Of a DNA stretch of 15,798 nt, positions 1-6,801 are shown in pieces. The notes beneath the pieces are model-generated. The model ran no database searches. It saw nothing but the letters and a program-made list of their open reading frames with translations, and was not told where the DNA came from. Within the stretch, counting starts at the first letter, position 1, and every line of letters begins with the position of its first letter. A program made the translations under genes and the position numbers. This stretch comes from Actinomycetota bacterium. GTDB lineage: Bacteria; Actinomycetota; Actinomycetes; S36-B12; UBA5976. The DNA lies in NCBI GenBank assembly GCA_026392535.1, contig JAPLBX010000099.1:1-15798 (forward strand). The letters are read 5' to 3'.

Positions 1-1
1 C

Positions 2-874
2 GGTTTGTATTTGTGGCACTGGATTGTGATTCAAGTTTTGCGCCCTGGCTATGATTTGAATTGGGCAACTTGGCAAGTAATTGCTTTACAAATCTTCATC
101 ATGGTTAGCATCACCGAGTTTTCCTACCGTTTCATTGAAATGCCTGTTCGAAAAGGTGCTATTTCAAAATGGTTGCGGTCTATTCGCAATCAGGATTTGC
201 GTACCCGGCGCTTAATTGCAAGTATTACTGCTGTTTCAGTTGCACTGCCATTATTGCTTGCAACCGCTATTGGTGCAAACGCAGTTGTGGTTTCGCGACG
301 CGATCCAATAGGTATTGGCACAGTTGTAGATCTTGATACGACAGATAGCCCGACGCGGGTTACGCAAACTGAAGACGTGCCAACCGATACTGAAACTACG
401 ATAAAGTCGCGCAAGGTTTGGGTTTATGGTGACTCAGTTGTTTTAGGTGCTAGCCAAGGATTTAAAAAAGGTTTTGACACTGCAGGCGTGCGGGCAGAAG
501 TTGCTCTGCAATCTTGGGTAGTTATGAAGTACCTAATCAAGCATGGAAAAAAACATGGCGGCAAATTCGATGTGATTTTCGACATCGGAGTAAATGGCCA
601 GCTAAAAGAAATTTTCTTAACCCGAATTTTTGATGCACTTGCAGAGGTGGATCGAGTTGTAATCATCAATGCTTCAGTTCCACGCGTTTGGCAAGATCCA
701 AACAACGAATTGATAGCTGAAGTTTCTTCCCGCTACCCAAATGTGCGCATCGCCGACTGGGCATTGGCTAGCGAAGGGCATCCTGAGTATTTCATTTCTG
801 ACGGGGTCCACCTGGACCCAGCTGGGGTAAAGTCGTACATAGAGTGCGCACAAGCCGCCTATTTAGGACCTTGA
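2..874 (+). CDS. Membrane acyltransferase with C-terminal SGNH domain (5'-truncated)
   Basis: This is the C-terminal part of an OafA/YrhL-type acyltransferase-3 protein, a family that transfers acyl groups to envelope carbohydrates. The frame is open to the window edge and begins G-L-Y-L-W-H-W, a stretch that normally lies deep inside the membrane domain, so the real start is upstream. Numbering from the TTG at position 5, a membrane segment is visible near residues 22-37, followed by the typical end of the membrane domain (SYRFIEMPVRKG). Another hydrophobic helix spans about residues 69-92. An SGNH/GDSL-like domain follows, with GDS at residues 142-144 (candidate nucleophile Ser144) and an end motif DGVHLD with Asp266 and His269 as the expected catalytic pair. 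The SGNH domain is probably extracytoplasmic. The substrate cannot be read from the sequence. The gene has no obvious functional link to the downstream genes. Confidence 0.85.
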   Translation, partial: GLYLWHWIVIQVLRPGYDLNWATWQVIALQIFIMVSITEFSYRFIEMPVRKGAISKWLRSIRNQDLRTRRLIASITAVSVALPLLLATAIGANAVVVSRRDPIGIGTVVDLDTTDSPTRVTQTEDVPTDTETTIKSRKVWVYGDSVVLGASQGFKKGFDTAGVRAEVALQSWVVMKYLIKHGKKHGGKFDVIFDIGVNGQLKEIFLTRIFDALAEVDRVVIINASVPRVWQDPNNELIAEVSSRYPNVRIADWALASEGHPEYFISDGVHLDPAGVKSYIECAQAAYLGP

Positions 875-877
875 TTT

Positions 878-903
878 AGCCCGTTATTGACATTGTCAGG
901 GCT
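878..903 (+). other. Imperfect hairpin after the acyltransferase stop
   Basis: AGCCC (878-882) pairs with GGGCT (899-903), and TGAC (888-891) pairs with GTCA (895-898), with a 5-nt bulge GTTAT on the 5' side. It lies just after the TGA of the acyltransferase and could be a weak transcription end, but the tail is not a T-tract. It also contains the TTGACA hexamer proposed as the -35 of the next operon, so the symmetry may be incidental. Confidence 0.25.
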
Positions 904-915
904 TCACTGTTTACT
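887..915 (+). promoter_or_regulatory. Candidate promoter of the SOS operon
   Basis: A perfect -35 hexamer TTGACA (887-892) is followed after 17 nt by TTTACT (910-915), a four-of-six match to TATAAT. Transcription would start near 921-923, at the left edge of the LexA box core, so a bound LexA would block initiation. This is inferred from spacing and from the operator position; no start site is shown directly. Confidence 0.5.
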
Positions 916-946
916 TGCCTAATCGAACAAATGTTCGATTAGGCAA
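915..946. promoter_or_regulatory. LexA operator (SOS box) in a perfect 32-bp palindrome
   Basis: TTGCCTAATCGAACA (915-929) and its exact reverse complement (932-946) flank a 2-bp centre. The core at 923-938 is TCGAAC-AAAT-GTTCGA, an exact match to the Gram-positive/actinobacterial LexA consensus (TCGAAC-N4-GTTCGA). It overlaps the predicted start of transcription and precedes DUF6504, dnaE2 and dinB, the kind of genes LexA controls in mycobacteria. The perfect symmetry reaches 8 bp beyond the core on each side, which is longer than LexA needs. Neither strand has a T-tract after the palindrome, so a terminator role is unlikely. Confidence 0.85.
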
Positions 947-1105
947 TGTGACCCCCTGAACACATTGCACATGCGGGACACCCTGCACTTACTAGTCCTC
1001 GACCCACTAGTCAGTGCAGGTGAGGCACTCGGGCCAGAACTTCGGCCCGAGCGCCACCCGCACGGGCAGAGCGACTTTCCCCCTAACGCCCCGCGGGTCG
1101 TCAGG
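943..1105 (+). ncRNA. G+C-rich structured element, candidate leader RNA or small RNA
   Basis: This non-coding stretch is about 64% G+C (103 of 160 bases over 951-1110), well above the flanking genes. It can form several strong helices. GCAATGTG (943-950) pairs with CACATTGC (961-968) around a loop with five C's. TGCGGG (972-977) pairs with CCCGCA (1057-1062) and closes a three-way junction holding two long hairpins. The first is 982-996 with 1006-1020, 14 pairs and one mismatch. The second is 1024-1035 with 1044-1055, 11 pairs and one mismatch. A last weak helix joins GCGAC (1071-1075) to GTCGT (1097-1101) around a C-rich loop. If the promoter at 887-915 is right, this is the 5' leader of the SOS mRNA. 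It could instead be a separate small RNA or a mobile palindromic element. I do not recognise it as a known RNA family, and the strand is assumed from the neighbouring genes. Confidence 0.45.
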
Positions 1106-1133
1106 AATGCATTAGAAAGCTAGCTGCCAAGCG

Positions 1134-1472
1134 ATGTCCAAACGTCCTGAAGTTTTTCAATTACAGGTTGATACCAAAGACAACATTCCAGTTCGTTTTT
1201 GTTGGCGTGGGCAGTGGTATTCGATAAACACGATTTTGATGTACTGGTTGGAAGTTGGCTCATTTAAAAATGCCACACCTTGGTGGGAGTCAATCTCGGC
1301 AGTATTTGCAGACCAGATCTACAACGATGTCGATGAGCAAGATGTTACTTGGCATATTTGGCGGATTGAAGCCAAAAGCCCTAAGGGCAAACTCGTAAGC
1401 GATATTGCATTTCGCGAATCACTTTTTTCAGCAAATGCTGAACCCTGGCGAATGATTCGAGTATTCGACTAA
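1134..1472 (+). CDS. DUF6504-type protein, DnaE2-associated
   Basis: This 112-residue soluble protein has unknown biochemical function. The middle is rich in Trp and Tyr, with P-V-R-F-x-W-R-G-x-W-Y-x-I near residues 20-32 and W-H-I-W-R-I-E near 73-79. This pattern matches the small DUF6504 proteins that I recall beside the dnaE2-like gene in Streptomyces and other actinobacteria. No membrane segment or signal peptide is visible. The ATG at 1134 is the likely start; there is no good Shine-Dalgarno sequence, only a purine run at 1114-1119. Its TAA (1470-1472) directly touches the dnaE2 ATG and the two genes share a reading frame, so translation is probably coupled. Position as the first gene after the LexA box suggests a part in SOS translesion synthesis, perhaps as a partner of DnaE2. 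That role is inference from context only. Confidence 0.75.
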   Translation: MSKRPEVFQLQVDTKDNIPVRFCWRGQWYSINTILMYWLEVGSFKNATPWWESISAVFADQIYNDVDEQDVTWHIWRIEAKSPKGKLVSDIAFRESLFSANAEPWRMIRVFD

Positions 1473-4400
1473 ATGTTTACCCACCTAAATGTTGTTTCAC
1501 ATTATTCATTGCGTTATGGCGTTGCATCACCGGATGAGATTGTGGAATTTGCAAAACAAAATGACATGGAAGCAGTTTCATTAACAGATCGAGATGGTTT
1601 GTATGGTGCGGTTAGATTCGCACAAGCCTGCATGGATAACGATATAAATCCAATCATCGGTTGCAATCTGCCTTTAGAAAATTCTGGAATCGAAATGGCT
1701 GCGCCAATGGTGGGGCAGCCGAGTCTGGACTTAAAGCCAGCACGGTTTACTGCAATTGCCTACGGTTACGGCGGAATGGTTGCGTTAAATAGATTAGTTA
1801 GCGCCCACCATGAAGTGGGGGTAACTCACGATGTGGTTGGCCGAACTTGTGAGATTGCGCAAGAAACCAATAGCGGCGGACTTAATGTTTTGTTAGGACC
1901 AAATTCAGACCTTGGTAGAGCAATTTATGAAAAGCAATTTAATGATGCAAAAAGAATCTTAAAAATTTGGCGCAGCACAGGGGCAAATATTTACTGTGAG
2001 ATTGTTTCCCATAGATCATTAGGCGAAACCCAAGCTGCAGCCAAGATGTGGCAGTTTGCTAATGAGAATAAAGTGCCAGCAGTCTTAACAAATGCAGTGC
2101 GGCACCTAAAAGCAGAGCAAGGCAAAACTGCCGACATCCTTGATGCCACTCGCAAATTAGTTCCACTTTCAAAAGGCAATGTGGAACGTAAGAACAACGA
2201 AGCAATTTTCAAATCCGAAATTGAGATGCAAAGACTTGCTTGTGAAATTGCTCAAGTGGCTGGGTTTGGAATCGAAGAAGTCTGGAAGATATTGCAAACT
2301 ACTGAAGACTTGGCTCAAAACTCGATTATCAATCCACGTGACGACATGGGAATAGGTGAAATCTTTGTTCCTGAACTAGATGTAATCGTAAATCCAAGTG
2401 TCAAAACATTCGAGGGGGAAGTTTGGAGTCGACCACCGGCAATTCGGCGTACTAAATCCACCCTTAAGCGTGAGGCATTACAAGCCGATGCAATCTTGCG
2501 AAAAATCTGCCAAACCAATTTGCCGTTAAACAACTTAGTTGCCAAAGAGCGTTTGGAAGCTGAACTTCAAACTATTTCAACTTTAGGTTTTGCAAGTTTT
2601 TTCCTAACTGTGGGTGAAGTCGTAAATCTCACTCGCAAACTCGACATCCGAGTTGCGGCGCGGGGCTCTGGTGCAGGTAGTTATGTAAACCACTTACTTG
2701 GGATATCGGTTCTAAATCCACTAGATCATGGCCTAATCATGGAAAGGTTTTTGTCTCCACTTCGAAGTTCGCTTCCCGACATAGATATTGATGTGGAGTC
2801 TCATCGCCGGCTAGATGTCTATGACGCAATCTTCGAAAGGTTTGGTATTGATCGAGTAGCTTGTGTTTCGATGATGGACACCTATCGAGTCCGCAATGCA
2901 ATTCGTGATGTTGGATCAGCACTGGGATTACCGCCAGCAGAAATCGATATTTTCGCCAAATCTTTTCCCCGAATTAGAGCACGCAATGCCCGTGCTGCAC
3001 TGGAAGAACTACCAGAACTTGCAAGGTCTGGTTTTGCAGTCTTGGCAAAATCTGGACAACTAAATCCCTTACTCGAGTTAATTGAAAGTTTAGATGGCTT
3101 GCCACGCCACATTGCCATGCATCCATGTGGGGTCTTGTTAAGTGATTCTGCACTTTTAGACCGCACCCCAGTTCAGCCAAGTGGGCAGGACTTTCCGATG
3201 AGTCAATACGACAAAGATGACGTGGAAACTTTAGGGTTTTTGAAACTAGATGTTTTAGGTATTCGAATGCAGTCAGCCATGTCGTATGCAGTGTCAGAAA
3301 TTGAGCGAGTGGAAAATACTCGAATTGAGTTAGATCAAGTTCCACTCGATGATGAGAAAACTTTTGAATTGATTCAGTCCACAAAAACTTTAGGGGTTTT
3401 CCAAATAGAAAGTCCAGGTCAAAGGGAATTGATTGGCAAGTTCGCACCCACCACCTTCAATGACATCATTATTGATATTTCATTGTTCAGGCCAGGTCCA
3501 GTAAAGAGCGACATGATTACGCCGTTTCTCAATGCTCGCCAAGGCTGGAAACCCGCACAATATTTACACCCAAATCTTGTGGAGATTGTGAAAGAAACTT
3601 CCGGAGTAGTGGTGTTTCATGAACAAGTTATCAAACTGATTTCGGCTCTTTCAGGATGCACCTGGGCAGAAGCCGACGAGGTGCGCAGATCTTTTAGTGA
3701 TACTGAGAACTTACCCAAGATTCGAGCCTGGCTTTATCCCAAGGCTTTGAAGCTTAAGTATGACCTGGATGTGATTGAAGAAGTCTGGGCAGTTCTAAAG
3801 GCGTTTGCATCATTTGGTTTTTGCAAAGCACATGCTGGGGCTTTCGCTTTGCCGACTTATCAATCAGCCTGGCTAAAAACCCACCATCGAGCTGCGTTTT
3901 ATGCCGGGGTTTTAACCCACGACCCTGGGATGTATCCAAAACGTCTAATTGTTGAAGATGCAAGACAAATGGGAGTGCCGATTTTAGGTTTGGATATAAA
4001 TTTAAGCCGAAAGTATTTCGTGGTCGAAGATTCCAAAGATGGATACGCAGTTCGGATGGCTTTGTCGCAAATCAAAGGCATAAATGACACTGAAGTGGAT
4101 TCGATAGTCGATGCCCAACCTTTTGTTGATATCAACGATATGTGGCAGCGCACCAATGTCAGCCGACCAGTTATGCAGTCGCTGGTTTTGGCTGGGGCTT
4201 TTGATGCATTGCACCAAATTCCTTCTGCTCGGCATCAAAATCGCAGTACCACTACTAGGCGAGATTTGTATGTACACGTAAACGAACTTGCCCGAAATCA
4301 CATTGCAGATCGAAATGAGTTGTTATTTGCCCCAGTGGCAGATGCGCCACCACTAGTTACAGGTCTTCCTGAAATGGATGAACTTGAAAAAGTGCAAGCC

Positions 4401-4931
4401 GAATTAGAAATATTGGGAATTGATGTGAGCCATCACGTGATTGATTTCTATAAACCGTTATTGCAGGCACTCAATGTGGTTTCAAGTTCCAATTTGTTGA
4501 ATACCCGTTCTCGCCAAGAGATTTTTGTGGCCGGGGTAAAAGTTGCTGCTCAAACTCCACCAGTTCGTAGCGGTAAACGCGTCATCTTTGTCACCCTAGA
4601 TGATTCAACTGGCCCAATAGATGCAGCTTTCTTTGAAGATTCGCAAGCTGACTATTCCCACACATTACTCAACTCATGGACACTGTTAATGCGTGGTGTA
4701 ACTCGCAGAACTGGTCCACGCGGAGTGAGCGTTCGCGGAACGGGATGTTGGTCGCTGGCAGATATTCAACAAGTGTTCAACAATGGAGCTGCTTGCCCGT
4801 GGGGATTTGATAAAGAAGCCGGAGTCCAAGCGGTAATGGATTTCATTGAAAATGATTACGCAGTTAATTCAAATGTCGCCATCTTGGCACCGCAAAAACT
4901 TTGGCACACTAGCCCAGGCATCGCCGGATAG
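1473..4931 (+). CDS. dnaE2: Error-prone DNA polymerase III alpha-like subunit, DnaE2 type
   Basis: This is a C-family DNA polymerase of 1152 residues, in the DnaE2-like actinobacterial branch. The N-terminal PHP domain is degenerate: the usual HxH start reads HLNVVS (residues 4-9) and the next His of the usual TDH is Arg (LTDRDG). The PHP nuclease is therefore probably inactive. The polymerase core is intact: RGSGAGS near 396-402, PDIDID with Asp436, Asp438 and Asp440, and KLDVLG with Asp593. These supply the expected metal-binding carboxylates. FRPGP lies near 672. The segment FGFCKAHAGAFALPTYQSAW and the following THDPGMYPKR are typical of the Streptomyces-type second DnaE. A helix-hairpin-helix region and an OB fold (about 1010-1100) follow. 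DnaE2 enzymes copy damaged DNA during the SOS response. The replicative DnaE1 should be elsewhere in the genome, and the SOS box upstream supports DnaE2. I see no clear C-terminal clamp-binding motif. Confidence 0.9.
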   Translation: MFTHLNVVSHYSLRYGVASPDEIVEFAKQNDMEAVSLTDRDGLYGAVRFAQACMDNDINPIIGCNLPLENSGIEMAAPMVGQPSLDLKPARFTAIAYGYGGMVALNRLVSAHHEVGVTHDVVGRTCEIAQETNSGGLNVLLGPNSDLGRAIYEKQFNDAKRILKIWRSTGANIYCEIVSHRSLGETQAAAKMWQFANENKVPAVLTNAVRHLKAEQGKTADILDATRKLVPLSKGNVERKNNEAIFKSEIEMQRLACEIAQVAGFGIEEVWKILQTTEDLAQNSIINPRDDMGIGEIFVPELDVIVNPSVKTFEGEVWSRPPAIRRTKSTLKREALQADAILRKICQTNLPLNNLVAKERLEAELQTISTLGFASFFLTVGEVVNLTRKLDIRVAARGSGAGSYVNHLLGISVLNPLDHGLIMERFLSPLRSSLPDIDIDVESHRRLDVYDAIFERFGIDRVACVSMMDTYRVRNAIRDVGSALGLPPAEIDIFAKSFPRIRARNARAALEELPELARSGFAVLAKSGQLNPLLELIESLDGLPRHIAMHPCGVLLSDSALLDRTPVQPSGQDFPMSQYDKDDVETLGFLKLDVLGIRMQSAMSYAVSEIERVENTRIELDQVPLDDEKTFELIQSTKTLGVFQIESPGQRELIGKFAPTTFNDIIIDISLFRPGPVKSDMITPFLNARQGWKPAQYLHPNLVEIVKETSGVVVFHEQVIKLISALSGCTWAEADEVRRSFSDTENLPKIRAWLYPKALKLKYDLDVIEEVWAVLKAFASFGFCKAHAGAFALPTYQSAWLKTHHRAAFYAGVLTHDPGMYPKRLIVEDARQMGVPILGLDINLSRKYFVVEDSKDGYAVRMALSQIKGINDTEVDSIVDAQPFVDINDMWQRTNVSRPVMQSLVLAGAFDALHQIPSARHQNRSTTTRRDLYVHVNELARNHIADRNELLFAPVADAPPLVTGLPEMDELEKVQAELEILGIDVSHHVIDFYKPLLQALNVVSSSNLLNTRSRQEIFVAGVKVAAQTPPVRSGKRVIFVTLDDSTGPIDAAFFEDSQADYSHTLLNSWTLLMRGVTRRTGPRGVSVRGTGCWSLADIQQVFNNGAACPWGFDKEAGVQAVMDFIENDYAVNSNVAILAPQKLWHTSPGIAG

Positions 4932-4945
4932 GACTGGGCAGGTAA

Positions 4946-6175
4946 ATGAGTCGCAAACCAATTGAGCGAGATCGTTCTCGACTTGATTTTGGATCGGATG
5001 ATTCCCAGACTTCTATTTTGCATATCGACATGGATGCGTTTTATGCAAGTGTGGAATTAATCGAACGTCCTGAATTGGTGGGCAAACCAGTAATCATCGG
5101 TGGCTCTGGCGGTCGCGGTGTGGTCTTAAGTGCAACCTACGAAGCTCGCGCACTTGGAGTTCATGCAGCAATGCCAATGAGCGCTGCCAAACGACTAGCT
5201 CCTCAAGCAACAGTTATTTCGCCAAGTCACCACAAATACAGCGAAGTAAGCGATGCGGTCATGGAAATCTTTTCAGACGTTACCCCAGAAGTTGAGGCCA
5301 TTTCCTTAGACGAAGCATTCCTAGATGTAAGCGGAGCAAGACGCCGGCTTGGAACTCCAACTTTTATTGGTGAATATATTCGTGCGCGCATTGAGGAAGA
5401 ACAAAAGATTACTTGTTCAGTTGGAATTGCAGCCAATAAGTTCGTTGCCAAACTTGCCTCAACTGCAATCAAACCAAATGGTTGCTTAGTTGTGCCACCG
5501 GCACGTGTCATTGATTTTCTCCATCCGTTGCCAGTTGGTGCGCTTTGGGGAGTGGGTCCTAAAACTGAAGAACAACTATTGAGACTCGGACTTCGTTCAG
5601 TTGCTGATGTTGCAAATACTCCAGTATCAACTTTGGAACGCGCACTTGGTTTTGGCCTTGCTCACCATTTATCTGAATTATCTTGGGGAAGAGATGATCG
5701 ACTTGTAATTAGCGAATCTCGTGAAAAATCCATCAGCAACGAAGTCACTTTTTCCACTGATATTGACGCCCATGAAGAACTATTAAAACAATTACTTGAG
5801 TTGTCTGAACAAGTAGCAAAAAGATTGCGCGAACAAGGATTAGCTGGTTACACGATCACATTAAAACTTCGCTATAGCGATTTCAAAACTATTACGCGCT
5901 CGCAGAAACAAGATCGAGCGGTTGACACAGCTTTTGAAATTTATGGTTCTATCAAAAGGTTATTTGAAGAATTAAGGCTCCAAAGAGTTCGAGTTCGACT
6001 AGTGGGCGTGAAGGTGGATGGGCTTATTGAGTCTTCTGAAGTCTGGGCTCAGTTGGACCTAGGTTTGCCGGAGGTTGCCTGGCAAAAAGCTGAGCGGGCA
6101 ATGGATAAAGCCAGTGACCGGTTTGGCCAAGGTGCAGTGCGGCCAGCGCGCTTGGTGCCCACAGATGACAATTAA
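4946..6175 (+). CDS. dinB: DNA polymerase IV (Y family)
   Basis: This translesion polymerase has 409 residues. The catalytic carboxylates are in HIDMDAFYASVE (Asp28, Asp30) and SLDEAFLDV (Asp122, Glu123). Tyr33 is at the steric-gate position that excludes ribonucleotides. The palm, fingers and thumb are followed by a little-finger domain from about residue 260 (NEVTFSTDI). QLDLGL at 369-374 closely resembles the clamp-binding QLVLGL of E. coli Pol IV, so it should load on the beta clamp. About 20 residues precede the first palm strand, a short actinobacterial-style N-terminal extension. It starts 14 nt after dnaE2, with a purine-rich GGGCAGG as likely ribosome binding site. Its place in the same SOS unit suggests that it takes the role that the inactive Y-family protein ImuB has in mycobacteria, or acts beside DnaE2 as an active polymerase. 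The name is secure; the division of labour is inference. Confidence 0.95.
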   Translation: MSRKPIERDRSRLDFGSDDSQTSILHIDMDAFYASVELIERPELVGKPVIIGGSGGRGVVLSATYEARALGVHAAMPMSAAKRLAPQATVISPSHHKYSEVSDAVMEIFSDVTPEVEAISLDEAFLDVSGARRRLGTPTFIGEYIRARIEEEQKITCSVGIAANKFVAKLASTAIKPNGCLVVPPARVIDFLHPLPVGALWGVGPKTEEQLLRLGLRSVADVANTPVSTLERALGFGLAHHLSELSWGRDDRLVISESREKSISNEVTFSTDIDAHEELLKQLLELSEQVAKRLREQGLAGYTITLKLRYSDFKTITRSQKQDRAVDTAFEIYGSIKRLFEELRLQRVRVRLVGVKVDGLIESSEVWAQLDLGLPEVAWQKAERAMDKASDRFGQGAVRPARLVPTDDN

Positions 6176-6213
6176 GCCGCTCTTGACTTATTCTTTGTCG
6201 GTAGGAGGATCAA

Positions 6214-6573
6214 ATGTCGCTGTCAGACCGTGAACAACGGATGCTCGATGAAATGGAACGTCAGCTTTATGCTGAAGATCCACGCTTTGCCTCAAACTTG
6301 CGCGAACAAACAAGCCCTAAATCTGCCAAGAGCGGATTGGCCGCAATCCTCACCCTCGCTGGAGTGGTCTCAATTGGGGTAGCAGTCTCGATAAATCAGC
6401 CATTTTTAGGTGTTGTCGGCTTTCTAGGTGCCCTTTTTGGCCTCTACGAAATAATCATGGCAGCCACTCGGCGCTCGAGCAGCCCAGCAACTCCAGCTCA
6501 AAAGAAGGCTAAAACCTCACTATCCAAGCGCGCTGAAGAGCGTTTTAAGCGCCGTCAAGATGGCGATTCCTAG
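6214..6573 (+). CDS. DUF3040 small membrane protein
   Basis: This 119-residue protein begins SLSDREQRMLDEMERQL, the signature start of DUF3040 proteins, which commonly sit just upstream of mraZ in actinobacteria (Rv2169c in M. tuberculosis). After an acidic, helical N-terminus it has two membrane segments, about 41-60 and 64-84, joined by a very short turn, then a basic Lys/Arg-rich tail of about 35 residues. Both ends are therefore likely cytoplasmic. A very strong ribosome binding site AGGAGG (6203-6208) precedes the ATG by 5 nt, stronger than those of its neighbours. The 38-bp gap after dinB has no terminator, and a terminator follows the gene, so it may be co-transcribed with the SOS genes. 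Its biochemical function is unknown. Confidence 0.88.
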   Translation: MSLSDREQRMLDEMERQLYAEDPRFASNLREQTSPKSAKSGLAAILTLAGVVSIGVAVSINQPFLGVVGFLGALFGLYEIIMAATRRSSSPATPAQKKAKTSLSKRAEERFKRRQDGDS

Positions 6574-6622
6574 CCGAATCGAGGTCAGGAGCATTAATTC
6601 CTAGCTCTTATTCAAACTTAAT

Positions 6623-6645
6623 CCCGCCTTTGGGCGGGTTTTTTT
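6623..6645 (+). terminator. Intrinsic terminator after DUF3040
   Basis: CCCGCC (6623-6628), loop TTTG, GGCGGG (6633-6638), then seven T's (6639-6645). This classic rho-independent terminator separates the SOS/DUF3040 unit from the dcw operon. Confidence 0.93.
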
Positions 6646-6703
6646 ATGCTCAAAACCAAATGGGATCTAGTTCAGATTGGGGGATTTACCCACCAAATGT
6701 AAA

Positions 6704-6740
6704 AAAGTGGTGACAAATGGTTGAAAAGGGAGGGAAGTGG
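6704..6740 (+). promoter_or_regulatory. Four direct repeats, candidate MraZ boxes
   Basis: Heptamers AAAGTGG (6704-6710), CAAATGG (6714-6720), AAAAGGG (6724-6730) and GAAGTGG (6734-6740) recur with an exact 10-bp period and 3-nt spacers. MraZ is a ring-shaped AbrB-fold regulator that binds tandem repeats upstream of its own gene. Repeats of the AAAGTG-type heptamer with 3-nt spacers are reported in mollicutes, and TGGG-type repeats with the same period in E. coli. The array is 62-98 bp upstream of the mraZ start, so autoregulation of the dcw operon is the likely role. The third copy is the weakest match. Confidence 0.75.
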
Positions 6741-6748
6741 AGTATGGT
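6721..6748 (+). promoter_or_regulatory. Candidate dcw operon promoter
   Basis: TTGAAA (6721-6726), a 16-nt spacer and TATGGT (6743-6748; matches the TAnnnT form of the -10) lie within and just after the MraZ-box array. MraZ bound to the repeats would cover this promoter. Other hexamers in this purine-rich region cannot be excluded. Confidence 0.4.
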
Positions 6749-6782
6749 TCTCCCGAATTGAGGGCGGGGAAGCTTTCAAATG

Positions 6783-6794
6783 AGGGAAGTGGAG
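6783..6794 (+). repeat. Repeat of the fourth MraZ box overlapping the mraZ ribosome binding site
   Basis: AGGGAAGTGGAG at 6783-6794 is an exact 12-nt copy of 6731-6742. The second copy runs into GGAGG (6791-6795), the Shine-Dalgarno sequence of mraZ (6 nt before the ATG). It may be a further half-site for MraZ or simply reflect the purine-rich ribosome binding region. Confidence 0.6.
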
Positions 6795-6801
6795 GACCGA
6801 G

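Noticed and set aside
915..946. Palindrome as an intrinsic terminator for the acyltransferase gene
   Set aside because: No T-tract follows on either strand and the centre is an exact LexA box.
1024..1110. tRNA-like or other housekeeping RNA in the G+C-rich segment
   Set aside because: No T-loop (GTTCRA), no cloverleaf of proper size, and no SRP RNA, RNase P or tmRNA core motifs were seen on reading both strands.
2974..3447. 157-codon minus-strand frame inside dnaE2
   Set aside because: Lies opposite conserved polymerase motifs, including the KLDVLG aspartate; its translation has no recognisable domain.
6183..6213. Promoter (TTGACT at 6183) for DUF3040
   Set aside because: A -10 at normal spacing would fall in the ribosome binding site at about 6206, leaving no room for a leader.
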